Shown here piece by piece: positions 1 to 8,631 of a stretch of 11,741 nucleotides of DNA. Origin of the DNA: an uncultured Bacillota bacterium (GTDB lineage Bacteria; Bacillota; Clostridia; Peptostreptococcales; Anaerovoracaceae). Where the stretch lies: the NCBI GenBank assembly GCA_902465215.1, contig CABQMM010000015.1:1-11741 (forward strand), read 5' to 3'. Every line of letters starts with the position of its first letter. The stretch's first letter is position 1. The position numbers were made by a program, and so were the translations under genes. Under the pieces are notes generated by a model that saw nothing but the letters and a program-made list of their open reading frames with translations, searched no databases and had not been told where the DNA came from.

Positions 1-1254
1 GATTGCACTGATTGCATCTTCTTCGCTGTCAAAAACTCTCGCAGGTCCCGAATGAACAAGCATTTCCGGTGCTACTGCGCTGCGTTTTACCACACATCCG
101 TCTTTGGCGATGTTTCCCCAAAGAATTGCGATTCCGCCTGTTTCACTGTACGGATTGCCGATTGGACGAATTGCGCCCTCATTGCGAATCACTCTGCCCT
201 CAATATTTTCTCCGACGGTCTTTCCTGTTACTGTCGGCAGGCTCGTGTCAATCAGGCCCTTCGAAGCTAACTGCGCCATAACAGCAGGTACGCCGCCCGC
301 ATTGTCAAGGTCATGCATGTGCGTGCCGCCTGCCGGAGCCAGATGGCAGAGGTTCGGTGTCACGCTGCTGATTTCGTTAAATACATTCAAGTCGAGCTGC
401 ACGCCTGCCTCATGCGCAATCGCCAAAAGATGCAGCACGCTGTTGGAAGAACAGCCCAGCGCCATATCGCAGGCAATCGCATTGCGAATCGACTTTTCAT
501 TGATAATGTCACGCGCAGTTACGCCTTTTTCGATTAAATCCATGATTGCCATGCCGGCATGTTTCGCAAGCATGATTCTCTTGGAAGAAACCGCCGGAAT
601 ACTGCCGTTTCCCGGAAGCGCGATGCCGATTGCCTCGCACAGACAGTTCATGCTGTTTGCCGTATACATGCCGGAGCAGGAGCCGCAGCCCGGACATACA
701 TTCTGCTCGTATTCTTTCAGACCGTCGTCGTCGATAATTCCCGCTTTTCTGGCACCTACTGCTTCAAACATCTTGGAAAGACTCGTCTCTACGCCGCCAA
801 CCAGTCCGGACATCATCGGTCCGCCGGAGCATACCACTGCAGGAATATCCATTCTGCAGGCTGCCATTACCATGCCCGGAACGATTTTATCACAGTTTGG
901 TACCAGTACCGCGCCGTCGAAAGCGTGCGCCGTAACCATTGTTTCCACGCTGTCCGCAATCAATTCGCGGCTTGCCAGCGAATATTTCATGCCGATATGT
1001 CCCATCGCAATTCCGTCACATACGCCGATAGCAGGAACCATAATCGGCGTGCCGCCTGCCATTCTCACTCCGGCTTTTACGGCCTCTGTGATTTTGTCTA
1101 AATGCATATGTCCCGGAACGATTTCACTGTGAGCGGAAACGACCGCAATCAGCGGTCTTTCCAGCTCTTCTTCCGTATATCCCATCGCATAGAAAAGGCT
1201 TCTCATCGGGGCTTTTTCCACGCCTTCCGTTACAAGTTTACTTCTGGTCTTCAT
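1..1254 (-). CDS. ilvD: Dihydroxy-acid dehydratase IlvD (partial, C-terminus beyond the window edge)
   Basis: Dehydrates 2,3-dihydroxy-isovalerate and 2,3-dihydroxy-3-methylvalerate to the 2-oxo acids of valine and isoleucine; an Fe-S and Mg enzyme of the cytoplasm. The visible 418 codons begin [20 protein letters not shown] and contain the family signature [10 protein letters not shown] (Cys121, Asp122, Lys123; the Lys is the expected Mg-binding residue), [10 protein letters not shown] around Cys79, and the cysteine-rich [15 protein letters not shown] near 187-201. The sequence still reads in frame at base 1 ([10 protein letters not shown] lies close to the edge), so roughly the last 140 residues of a usual 550-570 residue protein are missing because the window ends, not because the gene is broken. 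The ATG at 1254 has GGAG 7 bases upstream and lies 27 bases after the ilvC stop, so it is the next cistron of the operon. At the position where [2Fe-2S]-type enzymes have Cys (TPCN) this protein has VPGH, as in E. coli IlvD. Identification is very secure; the cluster type is inference. Confidence 0.96.
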   Translation of the reverse strand, partial: MKTRSKLVTEGVEKAPMRSLFYAMGYTEEELERPLIAVVSAHSEIVPGHMHLDKITEAVKAGVRMAGGTPIMVPAIGVCDGIAMGHIGMKYSLASRELIADSVETMVTAHAFDGAVLVPNCDKIVPGMVMAACRMDIPAVVCSGGPMMSGLVGGVETSLSKMFEAVGARKAGIIDDDGLKEYEQNVCPGCGSCSGMYTANSMNCLCEAIGIALPGNGSIPAVSSKRIMLAKHAGMAIMDLIEKGVTARDIINEKSIRNAIACDMALGCSSNSVLHLLAIAHEAGVQLDLNVFNEISSVTPNLCHLAPAGGTHMHDLDNAGGVPAVMAQLASKGLIDTSLPTVTGKTVGENIEGRVIRNEGAIRPIGNPYSETGGIAILWGNIAKDGCVVKRSAVAPEMLVHSGPARVFDSEEDAISAI

Positions 1255-1261
1255 CTGTTTT

Positions 1262-1265
1262 CTCC
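1262..1265 (-). promoter_or_regulatory. Ribosome binding site of ilvD
   Basis: GGAG in the context ACGGAGAAAACAG lies 7 bases before the ATG at 1254. It supports this start for a gene whose 3' end cannot be seen. A near-identical GGAGAAAACGG precedes ilvA. Confidence 0.75.
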
Positions 1266-1281
1266 GTCTTCTTTTCTCTGA

Positions 1282-2304
<1,023 letters not shown>

Positions 2305-2329
2305 TTACTTTTTTACATCTTTTGCATAT

Positions 2330-2803
2330 TTATTTTTCAATACCGGTTACGCCGGTTCTGCAAATATCAATAATCTTATATTCGCCGAGCATTGCCAAGA
2401 AAGCATTGAGTTTTTCGGGACTCCCTGTCAGTTCCAGCACCATCTCCGACTGGGTCAGATTGATGATTTTCGCCCGGTAAATGTCTACAATTTCTTTAAT
2501 TTCGCTGCGGACATTTTTGTCTGCAGCAACTTTCACCATCAAAAGCTCACGGAAAAAGCTCTCACTGCTTCCTAAAGTTTTAATGCTTCTGACAACCTCC
2601 AGCTTTTCCGTCTGCGCCACAATCTGGTTCAGCGTCAGGTGATCTCCCTCGAAAACGATTGTAATGCGGGAAATTGCCGGGTCATTCGTCGCCGAAACGG
2701 TCAGGGAGTCGATGTTGAATCCTCTTCTGCCATACAGGCTTACAACCCTGGTCAGTACATTCGCCTTATTATCCACATAAATGCTGACTACTTCTTTCTT
2801 CAT
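2330..2803 (-). CDS. ilvN: Acetohydroxyacid synthase regulatory (small) subunit
   Basis: Regulatory partner of IlvB; subunits of this family activate the catalytic subunit and pass on feedback inhibition by valine. The 157 residues fit the IlvH/IlvN family. An N-terminal ACT domain at about 4-75 includes SLYGRRGFNIDSLTVSATND (23-42), and the C-terminal ALS small-subunit domain runs from about 84 to 155 (FRELLMVKVAAD, YRAKIINLT, RTGVTGIEK). Against E. coli IlvH, Asn12 and Asn30 match the valine-binding Asn11 and Asn29, but Asn15 replaces Gly14, a position where mutation in E. coli gives valine resistance. The ATG at 2803 overlaps the ilvB stop as ATGA, and a G-rich site (AAGGGGG, 6 bases upstream) lies within the end of ilvB. 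This predicts coupled, near-equal synthesis of the two subunits. Identity is secure; altered feedback is inference. Confidence 0.97.
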   Translation of the reverse strand: MKKEVVSIYVDNKANVLTRVVSLYGRRGFNIDSLTVSATNDPAISRITIVFEGDHLTLNQIVAQTEKLEVVRSIKTLGSSESFFRELLMVKVAADKNVRSEIKEIVDIYRAKIINLTQSEMVLELTGSPEKLNAFLAMLGEYKIIDICRTGVTGIEK

Positions 2804-4512
2804 TCCGCTCCCCCTTCCTGCTCAAAAATCATATCGTCGATGGTTTTTCCGTTTGGAATCATCGGAAGAACCTTGTCTGTCTTAGCAATCCGGCAGTCAA
2901 TCCATACCGGGCCGTCCGCCTTCTGCGCTTTTTGGTAAGCCTCTGCGAATTCTTCCAAAGTCTCTGTGCGGTAGCCTACGCCTCCGAAGGCCTCAATCAG
3001 TTTGACGAAATCGGTCTTTCTTTCCGGAACGGTATTGGAATACCGCTTCTCATAAAAAGATGTCTGCCACTGGTAAACCATGCCCAAAACCGTGTTGTTA
3101 AAAATAACCGTTATAATCGGCAGGTTATTGGAAACCGCCGTGCAGGCTTCATTGAGGTTCATATGGAAAGAGCCGTCGCCTGTCAGATGCACCACGCGTT
3201 TATCCGGATTTCCCATCTGTGCGCCGATTGCCGCTCCGTATCCGAAGCCCATCGTTCCAAGGCCTCCGCTCGTGATAAAATTTCTCGGCTTGGTCTGCTT
3301 GATGTACTGTGCCGCCCACATCTGATGCTGACCGACATCGGTTACGAATACCGTCTCTTTATCGCTGTTTTCGCACATGGATTCAATCATTTCCTGCGGA
3401 TTCAGCATTCCGTGCGCATCGCGGATTTTGGTCGGATGTTCGTTTTGCCATGCCTGTATCTGTGCAATCCATTCCCCGTGCTGATTTTCTTCCACATGAG
3501 GAAGCAGTTCCTTTAAAGCCTTTCCGCAGTCACAGACAATGGAGTCCGTAACCGCCACATTTTTACCGATTTCGCTCTTATCGATATCGATTTGCAAAAT
3601 CTTTGCTTTCTTCGCGAATTCATCCGGCTTCAGCGCAACTCTGTCGCTGAAACGCGAACCGAGGGTCAAAATCAAATCCGCCTCTGAAATGCATTTATTT
3701 GCCGCATAAGAGCCATGCATACCCAAAAGTCCCAGATAATGCGGTTCTTCTTCCGGAAGCGCTCCAAGTCCCATCAGAGTAGAAACAACCGGAATATCGG
3801 CTTTCTTTGCCATTGCCAGAACTTCCGCTTCACAGCCCGAAGCGATTACGCCGCCGCCGATTTGGATTACCGGCTTCTTCGCCCGATTTAAAAGCCGCGC
3901 AAATTTTTCAATCGTCTTATTTTTTTCTGCCATGTCCGCTTCCGTTTCGATTTCGGCTGCCTGCGGTGGCTCCGTGCTGTACGGCTCTGCAGGTTCGTAA
4001 TCCACGATTGCCTGCGTAACATCCTTTGTAATATCTACAAGCACCGGACCCTTTCGTCCGCTGTTTGCAATACGGAACGCATTTCTGAGCGCATCTGCCA
4101 AATCTTCCTTATTATTTACGAAATAATTGTGTTTCGTAATCGGAAAGGTAACTCCCGTAATGCAAATCTCCTGAAAAGCATCGCGCCCAATTAGGTGATT
4201 TGCCACATTCGCGGTTATGAAAACCGTCGGCACGCTGTCCATGTATGCGGTAGCGATTCCGGTTACTAAATTCGTCGCTCCCGGTCCGCTCGTTGCGAAA
4301 GCCACCCCGGTCTTTCCGGTCGACCTTGCATAACCGTCGGCTGCATGCGCCGCTCCCTGCTCGTGAGCAGTCAAAACATGATGAATCTTGTCGCTGTACT
4401 TGTATAATTCGTCGTATAAGTACAGGGCGGTTCCGCCGGGATAACCGAAAACGGTATCCACACCATGCTCTAAAAGAATTTTCATAACTGCTTCTGCACC
4501 TGTCATCTTCAT
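2800..4512 (-). CDS. ilvB: Acetohydroxyacid synthase catalytic (large) subunit
   Basis: TPP- and FAD-dependent enzyme joining two pyruvates to 2-acetolactate, or pyruvate and 2-oxobutanoate to 2-aceto-2-hydroxybutyrate. Its 570 residues match the family. The N-terminal TPP domain (about 1-170) contains FGYPGG at 22-27, the catalytic Glu51 in AHEQGAAHAADG, and TSGPGATNLVTGIATAYMDS. The central FAD-binding domain covers about 195-340. The C-terminal TPP domain has GDGSFHMNLNE from 445 and the closing Asn pair at 472-473. GMVYQWQTSFYEKRYS follows, with Trp482 at the position that favours 2-oxobutanoate as acceptor in known enzymes; this fits the ilvA gene in the same operon. The chosen start MKMTGAEAV at 4512 overlaps the stop of the upstream ATPase gene as ATGA, with GGAG 11 bases upstream. 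The frame stays open up to an ATG at 4632, but that would add 40 arginine-rich residues unlike the family inside the neighbour gene. Confidence 0.97.
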   Translation of the reverse strand: MKMTGAEAVMKILLEHGVDTVFGYPGGTALYLYDELYKYSDKIHHVLTAHEQGAAHAADGYARSTGKTGVAFATSGPGATNLVTGIATAYMDSVPTVFITANVANHLIGRDAFQEICITGVTFPITKHNYFVNNKEDLADALRNAFRIANSGRKGPVLVDITKDVTQAIVDYEPAEPYSTEPPQAAEIETEADMAEKNKTIEKFARLLNRAKKPVIQIGGGVIASGCEAEVLAMAKKADIPVVSTLMGLGALPEEEPHYLGLLGMHGSYAANKCISEADLILTLGSRFSDRVALKPDEFAKKAKILQIDIDKSEIGKNVAVTDSIVCDCGKALKELLPHVEENQHGEWIAQIQAWQNEHPTKIRDAHGMLNPQEMIESMCENSDKETVFVTDVGQHQMWAAQYIKQTKPRNFITSGGLGTMGFGYGAAIGAQMGNPDKRVVHLTGDGSFHMNLNEACTAVSNNLPIITVIFNNTVLGMVYQWQTSFYEKRYSNTVPERKTDFVKLIEAFGGVGYRTETLEEFAEAYQKAQKADGPVWIDCRIAKTDKVLPMIPNGKTIDDMIFEQEGGAE

Positions 4513-5801
4513 CTTGTCTCGTTCTCCATTCCTTTTATGTAATCTATAAACTGCTTTGCGCTTCTGCCTGAGACGCCGCCGTGGCGGATTTCCCACTTCG
4601 TTGCCTCTGCATGAAGTTCTTCTGTGCTGCACTGAATCCCCTCCCGAGAGGCGAGTGCGTCAATAATACGGTGATATTCTTCCTTCGTCGGTTTTCCGTA
4701 GTAAATCTGCATTCCGAACCGATCTGCCAGACTTCGCTTTTCCTCGAGAGAATCACTGCGGAAAATCTCTCCTGTATGCTCTTCGTCTCTTCGGTCGTTC
4801 CATGTTTCCTTGATGAAATGTCTGCGGTTAGAAGTCGCATAAATCAGTACATTCTCAGGTCTGGGTTCCAGTCCGCCCTCAATCACCGCTTTCAAATATT
4901 TATATTCTGTCTCGAAATCTTCAAAGGACAAATCATCCATATAAATTAAAAATCTGTAATTTCTGTCCTTTATTTTTTCGATTATTTCCGGCAGCCACTG
5001 CATCTGGTGCCGATAAACCTGAATAATTCTCAGTCCGTCTTCTCCGTATTGATTGAGCAAAGCCCTTATACTCGTGCTTTTCCCCGTGCCGCCGTCTCCG
5101 TAAAGCAAAACATTATTCGCAGGTTTTCTCTGCAAAAAAGCTTCGGTGTTTGCGGTCAGCATCTGCTTCTGAACTTCATAGCCGATTAAGTCCTCAAGCT
5201 TCTCGTTTCCGAGCTTTCGAACCGGTATAAGCTGCAGTCTGCCGTCTTTTTCTGCTGCGGTGAACGCTTTGTGCATTCCGAAAGTTCCCACACCGTTTTC
5301 GTGATAGAAGCTGCGGATTTCTTCATAGAAAGCTTCGTCATCCGTTGCATCCTCAAGCCTTGCTTTTAACTCTTCCGTCAGGTTTTCTTGCACGTCAGGC
5401 TGTCTCAGTTGATAGTCCATGATTTCTGCAATCAGTTCTGCCCCGGCTTTTTCGCTTAACTCTCCAAAATCAAAGCAGAAAAGCTTTCTTAAAACAGTGC
5501 AGTCATGCCTTGCAAAAAAGTCTTTTCCGATGCTTCCGGAAGTTGCTGCCGGCCTTTTTCGTTCCTCCCGAAGCGAAAAGGCATTTTCATTGCACGCGAT
5601 GTAATATGCCACGCAGCTTTTCCAAAGGTTTCCGCGAAAGCCATGACGTTCCGTCATTTCAAGCACAGATTTCACGAAGCGGTTTGCTGCCCGGTGCCGC
5701 AGGCTTTCGTCTGCCGCATCGACAACGTCTGCTGCCTCGAAAAGTACGCGGCTGTCGTCGTTCTTTTGAAAAATCAATAACTCATTCAATAAACTCTGCA
5801 T
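4509..5801 (-). CDS. DUF815-family AAA+ ATPase of unknown function, embedded in the BCAA operon
   Basis: A 430-residue cytoplasmic P-loop ATPase of unknown role; no signal peptide or membrane segment was seen. Residues from about 200 to 400 carry the AAA+ core. These are Walker A GDGGTGKS (235-242, Lys241), Walker B FLIYMDD (284-290) continuing into LSFEDFE, sensor-1-like YATSNRRH (321-328), and EEKRSLADRFG (353-363), whose Arg361 is a candidate arginine finger. The DDLSFE, ATSNRRH and SLADRFG blocks are typical of DUF815 (Pfam PF05673). Residues 1-190 form a separate, probably helical region with no motif I recognise, and the C-terminal stretch (about 370-425) looks like a small helical lid. 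The ATG at 5801 lies 3 bases after the leuB stop with no well-placed ribosome binding site, since the nearest GGAG is about 21 bases away. The TGA overlaps the ilvB ATG. Base composition looks like its neighbours. Family assignment is confident; any role in BCAA synthesis, for example as a remodelling factor for acetohydroxyacid synthase, is inference from position only. Confidence 0.9.
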   Translation of the reverse strand: MQSLLNELLIFQKNDDSRVLFEAADVVDAADESLRHRAANRFVKSVLEMTERHGFRGNLWKSCVAYYIACNENAFSLREERKRPAATSGSIGKDFFARHDCTVLRKLFCFDFGELSEKAGAELIAEIMDYQLRQPDVQENLTEELKARLEDATDDEAFYEEIRSFYHENGVGTFGMHKAFTAAEKDGRLQLIPVRKLGNEKLEDLIGYEVQKQMLTANTEAFLQRKPANNVLLYGDGGTGKSTSIRALLNQYGEDGLRIIQVYRHQMQWLPEIIEKIKDRNYRFLIYMDDLSFEDFETEYKYLKAVIEGGLEPRPENVLIYATSNRRHFIKETWNDRRDEEHTGEIFRSDSLEEKRSLADRFGMQIYYGKPTKEEYHRIIDALASREGIQCSTEELHAEATKWEIRHGGVSGRSAKQFIDYIKGMENETR

Positions 5802-5804
5802 TTT

Positions 5805-6887
5805 TTAATTCTGTCTCACTTTCTCCGCTATCAGGCTGCCCATTTCGGAAGTGCTTGCAGGCGTGCTGCCTGCCTGTGCAATGTCTGCGGTGCGCGCTCC
5901 ATCTTTTAAAACAGCTTTGACTGCGTTTTCGATTGCGTCTGCTTCCTTCGCAAGCCCTAAGGTGTAGCGAAGCATCATACCAACGGAAAGAATCGTCGCA
6001 ATCGGATTTGCCTTTCCCGTGCCTGCGATGTCAGGCGCTGAGCCGTGCACCGGCTCGTACATGCCGAATGCGCCTTCCGCAAGGCTTGCTGACGGAAGCA
6101 TTCCGATGGAGCCTGTGATCATGCTCGCTTCGTCTGAGAGAATATCGCCGAAAATATTGCTTGTCACGATGACATCAAACTGCTTTGGATTGTATACAAG
6201 CTGCATTGCAGCGTTGTCGACATAAAAGTTTTCGAGCGAAACCTCCGGATATCTTTCTGCCACGCGTGCAACGGTCTTTCTCCAAAGTCTTGAGCTTTCC
6301 AGTACGTTTGCTTTGTCCACGCTGGTTACTTTCTTGTTTCTCTTCATCGCCATCTCGAAAGCAATTTCTGCGACGCGCTCGACCTCTTTTTCCGAATACT
6401 GCTCGACATCGTAAGCGGCCTTGCCCATGTCTTCCGTCTCCTTGACTCCACGCTCGCCGAAATAAATGCCGCCTGTCAGTTCTCTTACAACCAGAAGGTC
6501 AAGTCCGCCTTCCACCTTTTCCGGCTTCAGCGGGCAGGCATCCTTCAGCTCGTCAAACATGATGGCAGGTCTGAGATTTGCAAAGAGTCCTAACTCCTTT
6601 CGAAGTCCTAAAAGCGCTCTTTCCGGTCTTTCCTCACCCGGGAGGCTGTCCCATTTCGGTCCGCCGACCGCACCGAGCAGTACCGCATCCGCAGCCTTGG
6701 CTTTTTCTACGGTTTCCTCCGGCAGACATTTCCCACAGGCATCGATGGCATCACCGCCCGCTCTCAGATATTCATATTTAAAATCGTGTCCATACTTTTC
6801 ACCGACGGCGTTCAGCACCTTAATTGCTTCGTCCACAACCTCGGGTCCGATTCCATCGCCTTTAATTACTGCTATTTTATATTCCAT
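5805..6887 (-). CDS. leuB: 3-isopropylmalate dehydrogenase LeuB
   Basis: NAD- and Mg/Mn-dependent oxidative decarboxylation of 3-isopropylmalate to 2-oxoisocaproate, the last leucine-specific step before transamination. At 360 residues it is full length. Visible features are GDGIGPEV at 10-17 and the substrate helix with ALLGLRK (Arg96), which marks isopropylmalate rather than isocitrate use. Arg106 lies in ANLRP, Arg135 in [13 protein letters not shown] together with Tyr142, and Lys192 in DKANVL. The metal ligands are Asp224, Asp248 and Asp252, the last two in the signature [19 protein letters not shown]. The NAD loop [15 protein letters not shown] begins at 281. The start has AAAGGGA 7 bases upstream and follows the ilvA stop after 24 bases. 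The next gene, the AAA+ ATPase, begins 3 bases after the stop. Unusually, leuB is separated from leuCD by ilvA. Confidence 0.98.
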   Translation of the reverse strand: MEYKIAVIKGDGIGPEVVDEAIKVLNAVGEKYGHDFKYEYLRAGGDAIDACGKCLPEETVEKAKAADAVLLGAVGGPKWDSLPGEERPERALLGLRKELGLFANLRPAIMFDELKDACPLKPEKVEGGLDLLVVRELTGGIYFGERGVKETEDMGKAAYDVEQYSEKEVERVAEIAFEMAMKRNKKVTSVDKANVLESSRLWRKTVARVAERYPEVSLENFYVDNAAMQLVYNPKQFDVIVTSNIFGDILSDEASMITGSIGMLPSASLAEGAFGMYEPVHGSAPDIAGTGKANPIATILSVGMMLRYTLGLAKEADAIENAVKAVLKDGARTADIAQAGSTPASTSEMGSLIAEKVRQN

Positions 6888-6894
6888 TTTTCAA

Positions 6895-6901
6895 TCCCTT
6901 T
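6895..6901 (-). promoter_or_regulatory. Ribosome binding site of leuB
   Basis: AAAGGGA lies 7 bases before the ATG at 6887, within the 24-base ilvA-leuB gap. It supports the start [10 protein letters not shown]. Confidence 0.7.
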
Positions 6902-6911
6902 CGTAAATGCC

Positions 6912-8123
6912 CTACATCAGAACACTGATGAGCTGCGGTGTATAGCCTTCCTCCGTCAATGCCCTGCAAATCTGCTCCTTATGATCTGTACCGAATGCCT
7001 CGATGGTAATTTTCAGTTCCACCGCTGCAGTACGATTGGTCGTAACGAATTGGTTGTGCTCCAGCTTGATGACATTTCCGTTCTGCGCTGCGATAATCGA
7101 AGCGACTCTTACGAGTTCGCCCGGCTTGTCCGGAAGGAGCACGGATACTGTGAAGATTCGGTTTCTCTTGATGAGTCCGAGCTGCACTACCGAGGACATC
7201 GTTATGATGTCCATATTGCCGCCGGAAAGAACCGAAACGATTTTCTTGTCCTTTACATTCAGGTGTTTCAGCGCAGCTACCGTCAAAAGCCCTGAGTTTT
7301 CAACGATGAGCTTGTGGTTTTCCACGATGTCAAGGAAGGCAACAATCAGCTCGTCATCCTCGACTGTGATGACATCATCCAGCCCTTTTTGAAGATACGG
7401 GAAGATTTTTTTGCCCGGCGTCTTAACCGCCGTGCCGTCTGCAATCGTCGATACGCTCGGAAGCGTCACAGGCTTTCCTGCCTCCAAAGACTCCTGCAGG
7501 CAGTTTGCGCCCGCCGGTTCCACACCGATGACTTTGATTTTCGGATTTAAAAGCTTTGCCAGTGTGCTGACGCCTGCCGCAAGTCCGCCGCCTCCGACCG
7601 GAACCAGAATGTAATCGACCGTCGGCAGTTCCTTTATAATCTCCATCGCAATCGTTCCCTGTCCGGTCGCTACCGCCGGATCATCGAACGGATGAATGAA
7701 GGTATATCCGTTTTCTTCCGCAAGCTTTGCCGCATGAGCCGCAGCCTCATCATATACATTTCCGTAGAGGACAACTTCTGCGCCGTAGCTTTTCGTCCTG
7801 TCCACCTTCATCAGCGGAGTCGTCGTCGGCATCACGATGACAGCCTTGCAGCCGTACGTCTTTGCCGCATAGGCTACGCCCTGCGCATGGTTTCCGGCAG
7901 ATGCGGTAATCAGTCCTCTCGCGCGTTCTTCATCTGTCAGCGTGCTGATTTTGTAATATGCGCCTCGAATCTTATAGGCTCCTGTTTTTTGCAGGTTTTC
8001 CGGTTTCAGGTAAACCTTGTTTCCGCTCTGCTCGCTGAGGAAATCACTGTATATCAGTTCCGTTTTTATTGCCGCCTTCTTAACCTGTTCAACGGCCTCT
8101 TCAAAGTCCTTTAGTGTAAGCAT
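6912..8123 (-). CDS. ilvA: Threonine ammonia-lyase (threonine dehydratase) with one C-terminal ACT domain
   Basis: PLP enzyme converting threonine to 2-oxobutanoate and ammonia, the entry to isoleucine. Of 403 residues, the fold-type II catalytic domain covers about 1-318. The PLP Lys51 lies in KTGAYKIRGA, SAGNHAQGVA is at 75-84, the phosphate loop GGGGLAAG is at 177-184, and LSGGN is near 299-303. Residues from about 321 to 403 form one ACT domain (FTVSVLLPDKPGELVRVASI). The length matches the medium class (about 400 residues with one ACT domain). It is longer than catabolic TdcB, which lacks ACT, and shorter than E. coli IlvA (about 515 residues). The start has GGAG 7 bases upstream and follows leuD after 28 bases. 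Location in a complete BCAA operon argues for a biosynthetic role and hence the symbol ilvA. The sequence type also overlaps the tdcB annotation, and the effector bound by the ACT domain cannot be told from sequence. Confidence 0.93.
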   Translation of the reverse strand: MLTLKDFEEAVEQVKKAAIKTELIYSDFLSEQSGNKVYLKPENLQKTGAYKIRGAYYKISTLTDEERARGLITASAGNHAQGVAYAAKTYGCKAVIVMPTTTPLMKVDRTKSYGAEVVLYGNVYDEAAAHAAKLAEENGYTFIHPFDDPAVATGQGTIAMEIIKELPTVDYILVPVGGGGLAAGVSTLAKLLNPKIKVIGVEPAGANCLQESLEAGKPVTLPSVSTIADGTAVKTPGKKIFPYLQKGLDDVITVEDDELIVAFLDIVENHKLIVENSGLLTVAALKHLNVKDKKIVSVLSGGNMDIITMSSVVQLGLIKRNRIFTVSVLLPDKPGELVRVASIIAAQNGNVIKLEHNQFVTTNRTAAVELKITIEAFGTDHKEQICRALTEEGYTPQLISVLM

Positions 8124-8130
8124 CCGTTTT

Positions 8131-8134
8131 CTCC
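8131..8134 (-). promoter_or_regulatory. Ribosome binding site of ilvA
   Basis: GGAG in TTGGAGAAAACGG lies 7 bases before the ATG at 8123 and supports the start MLTLKDFEEA. Confidence 0.7.
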
Positions 8135-8151
8135 AATTCTTTTTCTATTCT

Positions 8152-8631
8152 CTATTTCAGGGAGTTGAGCAGCCCGCCCTTCTTTATGATATGATCGATA
8201 AATTCCGGGAAAGGCATCGCCTTATATTCCTTGTTTTTCGTTATATCCGTAATTACGCCTGTCTCGAAGTCCACGCTGACCTCGTCTCCTGCCTCGATTT
8301 CCTCGGCAGCCTCCGGGCATTCCATAATCGCCAGTCCGATATTGATGGCGTTGCGGTAAAAAATTCTCGCAAAGGATTTTGCGATTACGCAGGAGATTCC
8401 GCACTCCTTAATCGCAATCGGCGCGTGTTCTCTGGAAGAGCCGCATCCGAAGTTCAGACCGCCTACCATGATGTCTCCTGCCTTCGCGTTTTTATAAAAA
8501 TCTTCATCGACCGGCTCCATGCAGTGCGCCGCAAGCTCTTTGCTGTCTGCCGTGTTCAGGTAACGCGCCGGAATAATGATGTCTGTGTCGATGTTATCGC
8601 CGTATTTAAAAACGTTTCCCTGTGCTTTCAT
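8152..8631 (-). CDS. leuD: 3-isopropylmalate dehydratase small subunit LeuD
   Basis: Small subunit of isopropylmalate isomerase; with LeuC it interconverts 2- and 3-isopropylmalate. At 159 residues it is the compact type found in Clostridia and Archaea, shorter than the ~200-residue E. coli LeuD. It shows the swivelling-domain markers [17 protein letters not shown] near the N-terminus, [11 protein letters not shown] at 61-71, and [14 protein letters not shown] at 86-99. The substrate-selecting loop reads ARYLNT. Its ATG directly abuts the leuC TAG with no bases between. A perfect AAGGAGGT lies 7 bases upstream inside the last codons of leuC, so leuD is both coupled and strongly initiated, as expected for a 1:1 heterodimer. 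Confidence 0.97.
   Translation of the reverse strand: MKAQGNVFKYGDNIDTDIIIPARYLNTADSKELAAHCMEPVDEDFYKNAKAGDIMVGGLNFGCGSSREHAPIAIKECGISCVIAKSFARIFYRNAINIGLAIMECPEAAEEIEAGDEVSVDFETGVITDITKNKEYKAMPFPEFIDHIIKKGGLLNSLK

Noticed and set aside
104..1132. Plus-strand open frame of 342 codons
   Set aside because: It lies wholly antisense to ilvD, whose conserved motifs are clear. The predicted protein has no family resemblance and the frame is open because the opposite gene avoids certain codons.
4513..4632. N-terminal extension of IlvB starting at the ATG at 4632
   Set aside because: It would add 40 basic residues without family match and overlap the ATPase gene by over 120 bases. The ATG at 4512 gives the normal IlvB start and a neat ATGA overlap.
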